A stretch of 64,000 nucleotides of DNA from Mycolicibacterium crocinum (GTDB taxonomy: Bacteria > Actinomycetota > Actinomycetes > Mycobacteriales > Mycobacteriaceae): contig NZ_CP092362.2 in assembly GCF_022370635.2 (NCBI RefSeq), forward strand, positions 4,588,001 to 4,652,000, written 5' to 3'. The position numbers and the translations under genes were made by a program. Positions 56,232 to 64,000 of the stretch are shown piece by piece (within the stretch, counting starts at the first letter, position 1; every line of letters begins with the position of its first letter). Under the pieces are notes generated by a model. That model worked only from the letters and a program-made list of their open reading frames with translations. It had not been told where the DNA came from and searched no databases.

Positions 56232-57160
56232 CAGAAGTAGCCCTCCCGCTTGCGGTCTTCCATGCCTGCTTCGGAAATGCGATCGTCGGCCCGGGTGGCG
56301 CCGCGTTCGGTCAGTCGCGACACCGCGGTCTCGGCGATCACCTCATCGACGGTGGAGGCGGTGGACTCCACGCATCCGGTGCACGTCACGTCGCCGACGG
56401 TGCGGAACCGCACCGAGGTCTCGAAGACCGTCTCCTCGGGGGTGGGCTGCAAATACTTGTGGACGGCCAACAGCATTCCGTCGCGCTGGAACACCTGCCG
56501 GGGGTGTGCGTAGTAGATGGCCGGCAGCGTGATTTCTTCGGCGCCGATGTAGGCCCAGATGTCGTACTCGGTCCAGTTGGACAGCGGGAAGACGCGGATG
56601 TGCTCGCCCTTGCGGTGGCGTCCGTTGTAGAGGTTCCACAGTTCGGGGCGCTGAGCCTTCGGGTCCCACTGGCCGAACTCGTCGCGGAAGCTGAAGACGC
56701 GCTCCTTGGCGCGGGCCTTCTCCTCGTCGCGCCGGGCACCGCCGAAGGCGGCGTCGAATTTGTTCTCGCGAATGCCCCGCAACAACGTGACGGTCTGCAG
56801 CGGGTTTCGCGACGGCCCGTTGTCGACGACGCGGCCGGCCGCGATGTCATCTTCGACGCTGGCCACCACTAAGCGCAGCCCATAGCGCTCGACGAGCGCA
56901 TCGCGGGTGGCGATGACCTCTTCGAAATTGTGACCGGTGTCGACGTGCATGACCGGGAACGGCAGCCGCCCGGGCGCGAACGCCTTGATCGCCAGATGCA
57001 GCATCACGATCGAGTCCTTGCCACCCGAGAACAGCAACACCGGCCGTTCGAACTCGGCGGCGACCTCGCGAATGATGTGAATTGCCTCGGCCTCGAGCGA
57101 CCGCAGGTGGCTCAGCTCGTATTGCCCCGGCGTGGGGCTTTCGACCACCGGACTTACCAT
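56231..57160 (-). CDS. cysD: Sulfate adenylyltransferase small subunit
   Basis: CysD, 309 residues, forms ATP sulfurylase with CysN. It has the PP-loop motif LLFSGGKDSIVMLHLAIKAF, FPVMHVDTGHNFEEVIATRD, RDEEKARAKERVFSFRDEFG and FPLSNWTEYDIWAYI. It is the first gene of cysD-cysNC-cysQ. A GAGGAAA ribosome site precedes the ATG, and a strong promoter lies 50-80 bp upstream. In M. tuberculosis a carbonic anhydrase gene (Rv1284) precedes it; here only its 3' end survives. Confidence 0.95.
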   Translation of the reverse strand: MVSPVVESPTPGQYELSHLRSLEAEAIHIIREVAAEFERPVLLFSGGKDSIVMLHLAIKAFAPGRLPFPVMHVDTGHNFEEVIATRDALVERYGLRLVVASVEDDIAAGRVVDNGPSRNPLQTVTLLRGIRENKFDAAFGGARRDEEKARAKERVFSFRDEFGQWDPKAQRPELWNLYNGRHRKGEHIRVFPLSNWTEYDIWAYIGAEEITLPAIYYAHPRQVFQRDGMLLAVHKYLQPTPEETVFETSVRFRTVGDVTCTGCVESTASTVDEVIAETAVSRLTERGATRADDRISEAGMEDRKREGYF

Positions 57161-57211
57161 GGTTTCCTCGTAAAGTTGGTAGATTTGACCAGAATTACAA
57201 AGCTAACCGGG

Positions 57212-57240
57212 AATCTAGCGAGCACAACGGCTCAAGTCAA
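57212..57240 (-). promoter_or_regulatory. Promoter of the cysD operon
   Basis: On the minus strand TTGACT (57235-57240) and TAGATT (57212-57217) are separated by 17 bp, a near-ideal SigA pair, giving a transcript start near 57205 and a leader of about 45 nt. It lies between the cysD start and the carbonic anhydrase remnant. Confidence 0.65.
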
Positions 57241-57259
57241 GGTTTAGCCGCAGGCAGGA

Positions 57260-57373
57260 CTACAGGGCGACTTCGTTGAGCTCGCCGGTTGCCGCATCGA
57301 AGACGAAGCCGCGCAGCGACTCGTGCGTGCTGATGAACGGGCTGTTGTCGATGCGTCGCAGCGACTCGCGCAG
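57260..57373 (-). pseudogene. 3' remnant of a beta-carbonic anhydrase gene (canA/Rv1284-like)
   Basis: On the minus strand 37 codons ending at a TAG (57260-57262) read LRESLRRIDNSPFI, then THESLRGFVFDAATGELNEVAL. From memory this matches the very end of M. tuberculosis Rv1284 (QSLRRIEVNPF..., SLRGFVFDVATGKLNEV), a beta-carbonic anhydrase that precedes cysD there. The zinc-binding Cys/His/Asp part and everything before is missing; the residues upstream (ISLIACDGNGSA) do not match. It lies in exactly the syntenic position, so a deletion has removed about 75% of the gene. Confidence 0.82.
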
Positions 57374-57428
57374 GGCGCTGCCGTTGCCATCACAAGCGAT
57401 CAGGCTGATCGAACACCCTGCGGAACGA

Positions 57429-57674
57429 CTATGGCGCCTCTGGCGTGGTCGCGGTGACAGGCGGGGCCGCAGAAGCCGGCGACACAGTCTGCTCCACCGA
57501 AGACGACTTCGATGTCTCCCCCGTCGTCATCGACGAGGTCGCCGGCGAGGTGAAGGTCCCGGGGTCGGACACGATCATGCCGCTACCCTGCTCGGTCACC
57601 GCGACGGCCAATGCGCCCATGGCCACGATTGCACTGCCGCCGACCACGGCGGACAGCGTTTTGATGTTCGACAT
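57429..57674 (-). CDS. Small exported or membrane-anchored protein
   Basis: An 81-residue protein starting MSNIKTLSAVVGGSAIVAMG, with a hydrophobic stretch that could be a signal peptide or anchor and a Thr/Ser/Ala/Pro-rich tail (SSMTTGETSKSSSVEQ). A GGAAG site precedes the ATG. Similar short proteins with the same N-terminal sentence are common in mycobacteria; the role is unknown. It borders the carbonic anhydrase remnant, 55 bp away. Confidence 0.6.
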   Translation of the reverse strand: MSNIKTLSAVVGGSAIVAMGALAVAVTEQGSGMIVSDPGTFTSPATSSMTTGETSKSSSVEQTVSPASAAPPVTATTPEAP

Positions 57675-57790
57675 CTCGACACTTCCAATCGGTCTCGGAC
57701 CAGTTCCACAGACCGGCTCCGCTGCCAATCCAGTGCCAATTGGGTAACCGCGAGCTGTGAACCCAAACCTCCGGGCCGCTGAACTGCGGG

Positions 57791-57997
57791 TCAGCCCCCG
57801 CTGGGTGTCGGAGGTTGCGGACTGGCCGAGGCCACCGACGAACTGGGCAGCATCGGTTCGGATGTCTGCACCGTAGTCGGGCTGGGACTTGTTGTCGTCG
57901 GGTCGGTACTCGGCCCCTTGTCCTGGCAAGCCGCCAGCGAGATGACCGTAAGAGCGGCAAGCGCGGCCGGCATCAGCCGGTGTGTGATCTGCTTCAC
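57791..57997 (-). CDS. Small putative lipoprotein
   Basis: A 68-residue protein with a lipoprotein signal peptide: basic MKQITHRL, hydrophobic MPAALAALTVISLA and the lipobox LAAC. The mature part is short and rich in Ser/Thr/Pro (TTTSPSPTTVQTSEP), like other small mycobacterial lipoproteins. GTG at 57997 was taken as start (57995-57997); another GTG is 6 bp upstream. It is divergent from oppB. Function unknown. Confidence 0.6.
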   Translation of the reverse strand: MKQITHRLMPAALAALTVISLAACQDKGPSTDPTTTSPSPTTVQTSEPMLPSSSVASASPQPPTPSGG

Positions 57998-58084
57998 GTG
58001 CACGCCTGCAGCTTTTCCCGCCGTCGGTGACGCTAAACCCCGCGCGCTTGACGGGTCTTCCCGTCGTTTCGACACACCATCTCC

Positions 58085-58090
58085 TACCCT
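58085..58090 (+). promoter_or_regulatory. Possible -10 element of the opp operon
   Basis: TACCCT at 58085-58090 lies 34 bp before the oppB ATG, a likely -10 hexamer with a transcription start near 58097. No convincing -35 is seen, so a TANNNT-only promoter is assumed. Confidence 0.3.
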
Positions 58091-58123
58091 GTGCTGCATG
58101 CACCCTGCTCCGGGCAGCGGCCC

Positions 58124-59113
58124 ATGACGCGATTTCTGGCGCGTCGGCTGCTCAACTACGTGGTGCTGTTGGCTCTGGCCTCGTTCCTCACGTTCTCGTT
58201 GACATCGCTGACGTTCGCGCCGTTAAACAGCCTGCTGCAACGCAATCCGCGTCCGCCGCAGGCCGTCATCGACGCCAAGGCCGCTGAGCTCGATCTCGAC
58301 AAGCCAATTCCGCTGCGATATGGCCACTGGGTCGCCGGCGCGGTCCGCGGTGACTTCGGCACGACGGTCACCGGTCAGCCGGTTTCCGACGAATTGTGGC
58401 GCCGTATCGGGGTCAGTCTGCGACTGCTGGTGATCGGCTCGGTGCTGGGGACGGTGATCGGCGTCGTCGTCGGCGCCTGGGGCGCGATCCGGCAGTACCG
58501 GTTATCCGATCGGCTGATCACGCTGCTGTCGCTGTTGGTGATCAGCACGCCGACGTTCGTGATCGCCAACCTGGCGATACTGGCCGCACTGCGGGTCAAT
58601 TCCGTTCTGGGCGTTCGCATTTTCGAGTACATCGGCGAGACGTCACCCGATAGCGGGGCGGTGGGCCGCCAAACATTCCTGCACCAGTTCGTCGACCGTA
58701 TGCAACACCTGGTCCTGCCCTCGGTCACGCTGGCGCTGGGTGCGATCGCCGGTTACAGCCGCTACCAACGCAATGCGATGCTCGACGTCCTGGGCCAGGA
58801 CTTCATCCGCACGGCCCGGGCGAAGGGACTCACCCGGCGCAGGGCGCTGTTCAAGCACGGGTTGCGTACCGCGCTGATCCCGATGGCCACGCTGTTCGCT
58901 TATGGGGTGGCGGGTTTGGTGGCCGGAGCGGTGTTCGTGGAGAAGATCTTCGGCTGGCACGGCATGGGTGAGTGGGCCGTGCAGGGCATCGCGACCCAGG
59001 ACACCAACATCGTGGCGGCGCTCACGGTGTTCTCCGGCGCGGTGGTGTTGCTGGCCGGGCTGCTCTCCGACGTCATCTACGCGATGCTGGATCCCCGGGT
59101 GAGGGTCACATGA
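58124..59113 (+). CDS. oppB: Oligopeptide ABC transporter permease OppB
   Basis: A 329-residue inner-membrane permease of the Opp/Dpp family with six helices. The conserved EAA loop is visible as YQRNAMLDVLGQDFIRTARAKGL, with FVEKIFGWHGMGEWAVQGI near the end. The ATG at 58124 (MTRFLARRLLNYV) matches the M. tuberculosis OppB start (Rv1283c). It overlaps oppC by 4 bp. It forms the channel with OppC for peptides delivered by OppA; in M. tuberculosis this system has been linked to uptake of peptides such as glutathione. Confidence 0.93.
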   Translation: MTRFLARRLLNYVVLLALASFLTFSLTSLTFAPLNSLLQRNPRPPQAVIDAKAAELDLDKPIPLRYGHWVAGAVRGDFGTTVTGQPVSDELWRRIGVSLRLLVIGSVLGTVIGVVVGAWGAIRQYRLSDRLITLLSLLVISTPTFVIANLAILAALRVNSVLGVRIFEYIGETSPDSGAVGRQTFLHQFVDRMQHLVLPSVTLALGAIAGYSRYQRNAMLDVLGQDFIRTARAKGLTRRRALFKHGLRTALIPMATLFAYGVAGLVAGAVFVEKIFGWHGMGEWAVQGIATQDTNIVAALTVFSGAVVLLAGLLSDVIYAMLDPRVRVT

Positions 59114-60036
59114 CGGAGACGACGGACGCCGCCCGCTCAGGGGTCAAGTCCAAGGAGTTCGCCTCCCGACGCACCCTGGTGTTGCGCCGCTTCGCCCGCA
59201 ACCGGGCGGCGATGGCGTCACTGGTGATTCTGGCCGTGATGTTCATCGGCTGTTATGCCCTACCGCCGCTGTTGCCTTGGTCCTACACCGATCTCGACTT
59301 CTACTCGCTGCAGGACCCGCCGAGTACCGACCACTGGTTCGGCACCAACGCGTTGGGTCAGGACCTGTTCGCCCAGATTCTTCGCGGTATGCAGAAATCC
59401 ATGCTCATCGGAGTGTGCGTGGCGGTGATCTCAACCGGGATCGCAGCCACCGTCGGCTCCATTGCCGGCTACTTCGGCGGTTGGCGCGACCGAACCCTGA
59501 TGTGGTTGGTGGACCTGCTGCTCGTGGTGCCGTCGTTCATCCTGATCGCGATCCTCACCCCGATCACCAAAAACTCGGCCAACGTCATCCTGTTGATCGT
59601 GCTGCTCGCCGGGTTCAGCTGGATGGTGAGTTCCCGCATGGTGCGCGGACTGACAATGAGCCTGCGGGAGCGCGAATTCGTCCAGGCCGCACGGTATATG
59701 GGGGTGTCGAGCCGGCGCATCATCACCCGCCACATCATCCCGAACGTCGCCTCGATTCTGATCATCGACGCCGCGCTCAACGTCGCCGTGGCGATCCTGG
59801 CCGAAACCGGCCTGAGCTTCCTGGGATTCGGCATTCAGCCACCCGATATCTCGCTGGGCACGCTGATTGCCGACGGCACCAAATCGGCGACGACGTTCCC
59901 GTGGGTGTTCCTGTTTCCCGCCGGCGTGCTGGTGCTGATCCTGGTGTGCGCCAACCTCACCGGCGACGGACTGCGTGATGCACTGGACCCCGGTAGTGCC
60001 ACGTTGCGTCGCGGCCGCAGGAATAAGAAGTCATGA
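59110..60036 (+). CDS. oppC: Oligopeptide ABC transporter permease OppC
   Basis: A 308-residue permease partner of OppB with six helices. The EAA motif is LREREFVQAARYMGVSSRRI, followed by ETGLSFLGFGIQPPDISLG, which is typical of OppC/DppC. The ATG at 59110 overlaps the oppB stop and the TGA at 60034 overlaps the oppD ATG, so the three genes are tightly coupled. No irregularity seen. Confidence 0.93.
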   Translation: MTETTDAARSGVKSKEFASRRTLVLRRFARNRAAMASLVILAVMFIGCYALPPLLPWSYTDLDFYSLQDPPSTDHWFGTNALGQDLFAQILRGMQKSMLIGVCVAVISTGIAATVGSIAGYFGGWRDRTLMWLVDLLLVVPSFILIAILTPITKNSANVILLIVLLAGFSWMVSSRMVRGLTMSLREREFVQAARYMGVSSRRIITRHIIPNVASILIIDAALNVAVAILAETGLSFLGFGIQPPDISLGTLIADGTKSATTFPWVFLFPAGVLVLILVCANLTGDGLRDALDPGSATLRRGRRNKKS

Positions 60037-61883
60037 GCGACACACTGCTCGAGGTCACCGATCTTGCCGTCAGCTTCCCCACCGACGGCGAGGACCTGAC
60101 CGCGGTGCGCGGCTTGACCTATCAGGTCCGTCCACGCGAGGTCGTCGCGATGGTCGGTGAGTCCGGGTCGGGCAAGTCCGCGGCCGCGATGGCCGTGATC
60201 GGCTTGCTACCCGAGTACGCAGAAGTGTCGGGCTCGGTTCGGCTGGACGGTCAAGAGCTGCTCGGCTTGTCCGACGGCGAGATGTCGAAGATCCGGGGCC
60301 GACGCATCGGGACCGTGTTCCAGGATCCGATGTCGGCGCTGACCCCGGTCTACACCGTCGGCGATCAGATCGCCGAGGCCATCACCGTGCACCACCGCGA
60401 CATCGGCAAGCAGGCGGCGCGTAAGCGGGCCGTCGAACTGCTCGAGCTGGTCGGTATCGCCCAGCCCGAGCGGCGGGCGCGGGCCTTTCCGCACGAGATG
60501 TCCGGCGGTGAACGCCAGCGCGTGGTGATCGCGATCGCGATCGCGAACGATCCGGACCTGTTGATCTGCGACGAGCCGACAACGGCGCTCGACGTGACCG
60601 TGCAGGCCCAGATCCTTGAGGTGCTCAAGACCGCCCGCGACGTCACGGGGGCGGGCGTGCTGATCATCACCCACGACCTGGGCGTCGTCGCCGAGTTCGC
60701 CGACCGGGCGCTGGTGATGTACGCCGGGCGGCCGGTCGAGATCGCATCGGTGAACGCGCTGTATCGCGACCGCCGAATGCCTTACACCGCAGGGTTATTG
60801 GGTTCCGTCCCACGACTGGACTCACCGCAGGGCACTCGGCTGGTACCGATTCCCGGAGCGCCACCCTCGCTGGTGGACATGCCGCCGGGGTGCCCGTTCG
60901 CCCCACGCTGCCCACTCGCCATCGACGAGTGCCGCGCGGCAGAACCGGCGCTGCTTCCCGTCGATCCGGAAACCCCGGAGCACGTGGCGGCGTGCATCCG
61001 CACCGAGCACGTCACCGGCCGCACCGCCGCCGAGATTTACGGGGTGAGCACGCAGCCCCAAGCCACGCAGGATACGTCGCCGCCCGAGGTCGTCGTCGCG
61101 GTGCGGGACCTGGTCAAGACCTACCGCCTGACCAAGGGCGTGGTGTTTCGCCGCAACATCGGCGAGGTCCGCGCGGTCGACGGCCTCAGCTTCGATCTGC
61201 TCAGCGGCCAGACGCTGGGCATCGTCGGCGAATCCGGTTCCGGCAAATCGACCACCTTGCACCAGATCCTGGACCTCTCCGCACCGCAGTCGGGCTCCAT
61301 CGAGGTGCTGGGCAAAGATGTGGCCGCCCTCACGAAGAGCGAACGCCGGGAACTTCGCCGGGATCTGCAGGTGGTGTTCCAAGACCCGGTGGCCTCGCTG
61401 GACCCGCGGCTGCCGGTGTTCGAGTTGTTGGCTGAACCGTTGTCCGCCAACGGGTTCGACAAGAAGAGCATTGACACGCGGGTTGCCGACCTACTGGAGA
61501 TCGTCGGGTTGCGCCGAGCCGACGCCAGCCGCTACCCGGGCGAATTCTCCGGCGGACAGAAGCAGCGCATCGGCATCGCCAGGGCGCTGGCTCTGCAGCC
61601 GAAGGTCCTCGCCCTCGATGAACCGGTGTCCGCGCTGGACGTGTCGATTCAGGCTGGCATCATCAACCTGCTGCTGGACTTGCAGCGCGAGTTCGACCTG
61701 TCGTATCTGTTCGTCTCGCACGACCTGTCGGTGGTCAAGCACCTGGCCAACCGGGTGGTCGTGATGTACCGCGGGGCGATGGTCGAATACGGGGACGCCG
61801 ACGACATCTTCGCCAACCCGCAGCACGAATACACGCAGAAGTTGCTGGCCGCTATCCCGCAACCGGATCCCTCGCGCCGTTAG
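60033..61883 (+). CDS. oppD: Oligopeptide ABC transporter ATP-binding protein OppD (double ATPase)
   Basis: A 616-residue protein holding two ABC ATPase domains, equal to OppD-OppF fused. Domain 1: Walker A GESGSGKSAAAMA, signature MSGGERQRV, Walker B DLLICDEPTTALDV. Domain 2: GESGSGKSTTLHQ, FSGGQKQRI, VLALDEPVSALDV. Between them is a cysteine-rich tail (PPGCPFAPRCPLAIDECR and a later cysteine near residue 317), the site of an iron-sulfur cluster in the M. tuberculosis homologue. The fused form is the mycobacterial type (Rv1281c). Confidence 0.94.
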   Translation: MSDTLLEVTDLAVSFPTDGEDLTAVRGLTYQVRPREVVAMVGESGSGKSAAAMAVIGLLPEYAEVSGSVRLDGQELLGLSDGEMSKIRGRRIGTVFQDPMSALTPVYTVGDQIAEAITVHHRDIGKQAARKRAVELLELVGIAQPERRARAFPHEMSGGERQRVVIAIAIANDPDLLICDEPTTALDVTVQAQILEVLKTARDVTGAGVLIITHDLGVVAEFADRALVMYAGRPVEIASVNALYRDRRMPYTAGLLGSVPRLDSPQGTRLVPIPGAPPSLVDMPPGCPFAPRCPLAIDECRAAEPALLPVDPETPEHVAACIRTEHVTGRTAAEIYGVSTQPQATQDTSPPEVVVAVRDLVKTYRLTKGVVFRRNIGEVRAVDGLSFDLLSGQTLGIVGESGSGKSTTLHQILDLSAPQSGSIEVLGKDVAALTKSERRELRRDLQVVFQDPVASLDPRLPVFELLAEPLSANGFDKKSIDTRVADLLEIVGLRRADASRYPGEFSGGQKQRIGIARALALQPKVLALDEPVSALDVSIQAGIINLLLDLQREFDLSYLFVSHDLSVVKHLANRVVVMYRGAMVEYGDADDIFANPQHEYTQKLLAAIPQPDPSRR

Positions 61884-61893
61884 CATCAATTGC

Positions 61894-63609
61894 GTGACCC
61901 TTGCGCGAACAGACACACAATCGCACGCAACCAGCCCCCAGAACGCGATTTTGCGTCTGCTCGCGCTTACGACCGCGGTGGTGGTAGTGCTGGCCGGCTG
62001 CTCGAGCAGTAAGCGCGATGTCCCGTCCGCGGGCGGCAACGCCGAACTGGGCTCGACCAGCGACATCAACCCGCAAGACCCCGCCACCCTGCAAAAGGGC
62101 GGCAATCTGCGCCTGGCGCTGTCGTCGTTCCCGTCGAACTGGAATACGCTCAACATCGACGGCAACGAGGCCGACACCGGCTCCATGCTGCGGCCGACGA
62201 TGCCGCGTGCATTCGTCATCGCCGCCGACGGTTCGATGAAGGTCAACAACGACTACTTCACCAATGTCGAACTGACCGGAACCGACCCGCAGGTGGTCAC
62301 CTACACGATCAACCCCAAGGCGGTCTGGTCCGACGGAACGCCGATCACCTGGGAGGACATCGCCTCTCAGATCAACGCGACGAGCGGTAAAGACAAGAAC
62401 TTCGCCATCGCCTCCCCCAACGGCAGCGACCGGGTCGCGTCGGTCACCCGGGGGGTGGACGACCGCCAGGCCGTCATCACCTTCGCCAAGCACTACTCCG
62501 AGTGGCGCGGAATGTTCTCGGGCAACACGATGCTGCTGCCCAAGAGCATGACCGCCAACCCCGAGGTGTTCAACAAGGGCCAGCTCAACGGGCCAGGACC
62601 GTCGGCGGGGCCGTTCCTGGTCTCGGCGGTGGACCGCACCGCCCAGCGCATCGTGCTGACGCGCAACCCCAAGTGGTGGGGCACTCCGCCGCTGCTCGAC
62701 TCGTTCACCTTTCTGGTTCTCGATGATGCGGCGAGAATCCCTGCGCTGCAGAATAATACGATCGACGCCGTCGGGCTGGGCTCGCTCGACGAGCTGACCA
62801 TCGCCCGCCGCACCGCGGGAGTCTCGATCCGGCGGGCGCCGGGATTGAGCTGGTACCACTTCACCTTCAACGGCGCGCCCGGGTCGATCTTGTCCGACAA
62901 GGCGCTGCGGTTGGCCGTCGCGAAGGGCATCGACCGGCAAGCCATCGCCGACGTGACGCAGCGCGGGCTCGTCGACAAACCCGTCCCGCTGAACAACCAC
63001 ATCTACGTGGCGGGCCAACAGGGCTACCAGGACAACAGCGAGGCCGTCGCCTACAACCCGGACAAGGCCAAGCAGGAACTCGACGCTCTCGGCTGGAAGC
63101 TCAACGGCCAGTTCCGGGAGAAAGACGGCAAACAGCTGGTTATTCGCGACGTCCTCTACGACGCGCAAACCACTCGACAGGTCGCGCTGATCGCGCAGAA
63201 CAACCTGGCGCAGATCGGGGTCAACCTGCAGATCGACGCCAAGCCCGGTAACGGCTTCTTCACCAACCACATCATCCCCGGCGACTTCGACATCGCTCAA
63301 TTCTCTTGGGTGGGTGACGCTTTCGCGCTGTGCTGCCTGAACCAGATCTACACCACGGGGGCCGAAAGCAACTTCGGCAAGATCAGCAGCCCGCAGATCG
63401 ACGCCAAGGTCGAGGACGTCTTCAACGAACTCGACCCGGACAAGGCTCGGGGACTGGCCAACGAGCTGGACAAGCTGATCTTCGGCGAGGTGTTCAGCCT
63501 GCCGCTGTTCCAGTCCGCGGGCAACGTCGCGGTGCGCAGCAATCTGGCCAACTTCGGACCAGCCGGATTGGGTGACTTGAACTACACCGCAATAGGTTTC
63601 ACGAAGTAG
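61894..63609 (+). CDS. oppA: Oligopeptide-binding lipoprotein OppA
   Basis: A 571-residue family 5 extracellular solute-binding protein, anchored by a lipobox (VVVLAGCSS) after a hydrophobic signal. The N-terminal domain has GGNLRLALSSFPSNWNTLN; family segments AVWSDGTPITWEDIASQINA and KALRLAVAKGIDRQAIADV are clear. The GTG start lies 10 bp after oppD. With oppB, C and D it completes the peptide importer. Confidence 0.93.
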   Translation: MTLARTDTQSHATSPQNAILRLLALTTAVVVVLAGCSSSKRDVPSAGGNAELGSTSDINPQDPATLQKGGNLRLALSSFPSNWNTLNIDGNEADTGSMLRPTMPRAFVIAADGSMKVNNDYFTNVELTGTDPQVVTYTINPKAVWSDGTPITWEDIASQINATSGKDKNFAIASPNGSDRVASVTRGVDDRQAVITFAKHYSEWRGMFSGNTMLLPKSMTANPEVFNKGQLNGPGPSAGPFLVSAVDRTAQRIVLTRNPKWWGTPPLLDSFTFLVLDDAARIPALQNNTIDAVGLGSLDELTIARRTAGVSIRRAPGLSWYHFTFNGAPGSILSDKALRLAVAKGIDRQAIADVTQRGLVDKPVPLNNHIYVAGQQGYQDNSEAVAYNPDKAKQELDALGWKLNGQFREKDGKQLVIRDVLYDAQTTRQVALIAQNNLAQIGVNLQIDAKPGNGFFTNHIIPGDFDIAQFSWVGDAFALCCLNQIYTTGAESNFGKISSPQIDAKVEDVFNELDPDKARGLANELDKLIFGEVFSLPLFQSAGNVAVRSNLANFGPAGLGDLNYTAIGFTK

Positions 63610-63620
63610 CGGGCTTCGGA

Positions 63621-64000
63621 CTAACTCGACAGCGCGCGGGTGACCACCCGCGGAACCGCGGCAGGCAGGGCCGCCTCCACCCGTGCCGCCGCGGCCATCG
63701 CCGACACCATCAGCCGCACGGCGGGCCGGCTGGGCATCGCGTCCAGCGCCGCCTCCTGTTGCCGGAGGGTGTCGATCCGCCCGATGGACACCGCTTCGGC
63801 GATACGCAGCGCCGCCCGTTCCTTGGTGTCGAGCACGCTGTGACCGGTCGACGGTAGCCGCACCAGCACCGAGTTCGGAATGAGCCCCGCGACCCGCTCG
63901 GCGACCGCGGGCGGTGTGATCAGGTCGCGGCCACCGGAGATGACCACTGTCGGCCAGGTGAACTTCGGCATCTCGGCCACCAGGTCGAACGGCTCAGCCT
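63621..64000 (-). CDS. Alpha/beta hydrolase, C-terminal part (runs off the window)
   Basis: The visible ~126 residues are the end of an alpha/beta-hydrolase fold protein: KFTWPTVVISGGRDLITPP (the strand and catalytic Asp after strand 7) and LVRLPSTGHSVLDTKE (the catalytic His). The nucleophile serine lies outside the window. It converges on oppA with 11 bp between the stops. Substrate unknown. Confidence 0.8.
   Translation of the reverse strand, partial: AEPFDLVAEMPKFTWPTVVISGGRDLITPPAVAERVAGLIPNSVLVRLPSTGHSVLDTKERAALRIAEAVSIGRIDTLRQQEAALDAMPSRPAVRLMVSAMAAAARVEAALPAAVPRVVTRALSS

Overview
The window is a GC-rich actinobacterial chromosome segment, almost certainly from a Mycobacterium/Mycolicibacterium species. 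The evidence is the order rho-thrB-thrC-hom-lysA-argS, the MmpS/MmpL proteins, an F420-type luciferase-like oxidoreductase, an Rrf2 regulator beside cysD/cysNC, and the oppBCDA operon. From memory of M. tuberculosis, these blocks match Rv1280c-Rv1287 and Rv1292-Rv1297 (inverted here). The 42 kb between tRNA-Arg (7.4 kb) and the Rrf2 gene (50 kb) is largely accessory.

Layout. 1-7.3 kb (minus strand): the 5' part of rho with a long structured leader, then thrB, thrC, hom, lysA and argS, mostly joined by ATGA/GTGA overlaps. 7.4 kb: tRNA-Arg(CCG). 7.5-15.2 kb: a mobile-element remnant with a Schlafen/AlbA-type protein, a lone phage terminase large subunit, zinc-ribbon and metallopeptidase-like small proteins, and a three-gene restriction-modification module (m5C methyltransferase, Vsr repair nuclease, HNH endonuclease). 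No integrase or capsid gene is visible. 15.5-38.8 kb: a lipid locus with a 5'-truncated mmpS, a frameshifted mmpL and an intact mmpL facing an operon of a pfaD (enoyl reductase) remnant, two PUFA-synthase-type megasynthase genes (PfaA-like with three ACPs, PfaC-like with KS-CLF-AT-DH), and rmlA, rmlB and a fused rmlC-rmlD. 38.9-49.8 kb: a voltage-gated cation channel, a Tat-type flavin amine oxidase with an amino-acid permease, small proteins, an MFS transporter, a PNPOx-like protein, a lactate 2-monooxygenase, an LLM oxidoreductase, two VOC proteins and a TDT transporter. 49.8-57.4 kb: the Rrf2 regulator, two secreted paralogue-like proteins sharing an unusual promoter architecture, an isochorismatase-like hydrolase, and the sulfate-activation genes cysQ-cysNC-cysD followed by a fossil 3' end of a beta-carbonic anhydrase gene. 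57.4-64 kb: two small exported proteins, oppBCDA, and a partial alpha/beta hydrolase.

The most interesting system is the 15.5-38.8 kb locus. Its gene content predicts a PUFA-synthase-made polyene or hydroxy-acyl chain, a dedicated dTDP-rhamnose supply and MmpL export, that is, a rhamnosylated lipid I cannot match to a known mycobacterial lipid. However, it carries three apparent frameshifts and two truncations, while no other gene block in the window shows a frameshift. It is therefore either decaying in this strain or affected by clustered sequence errors.
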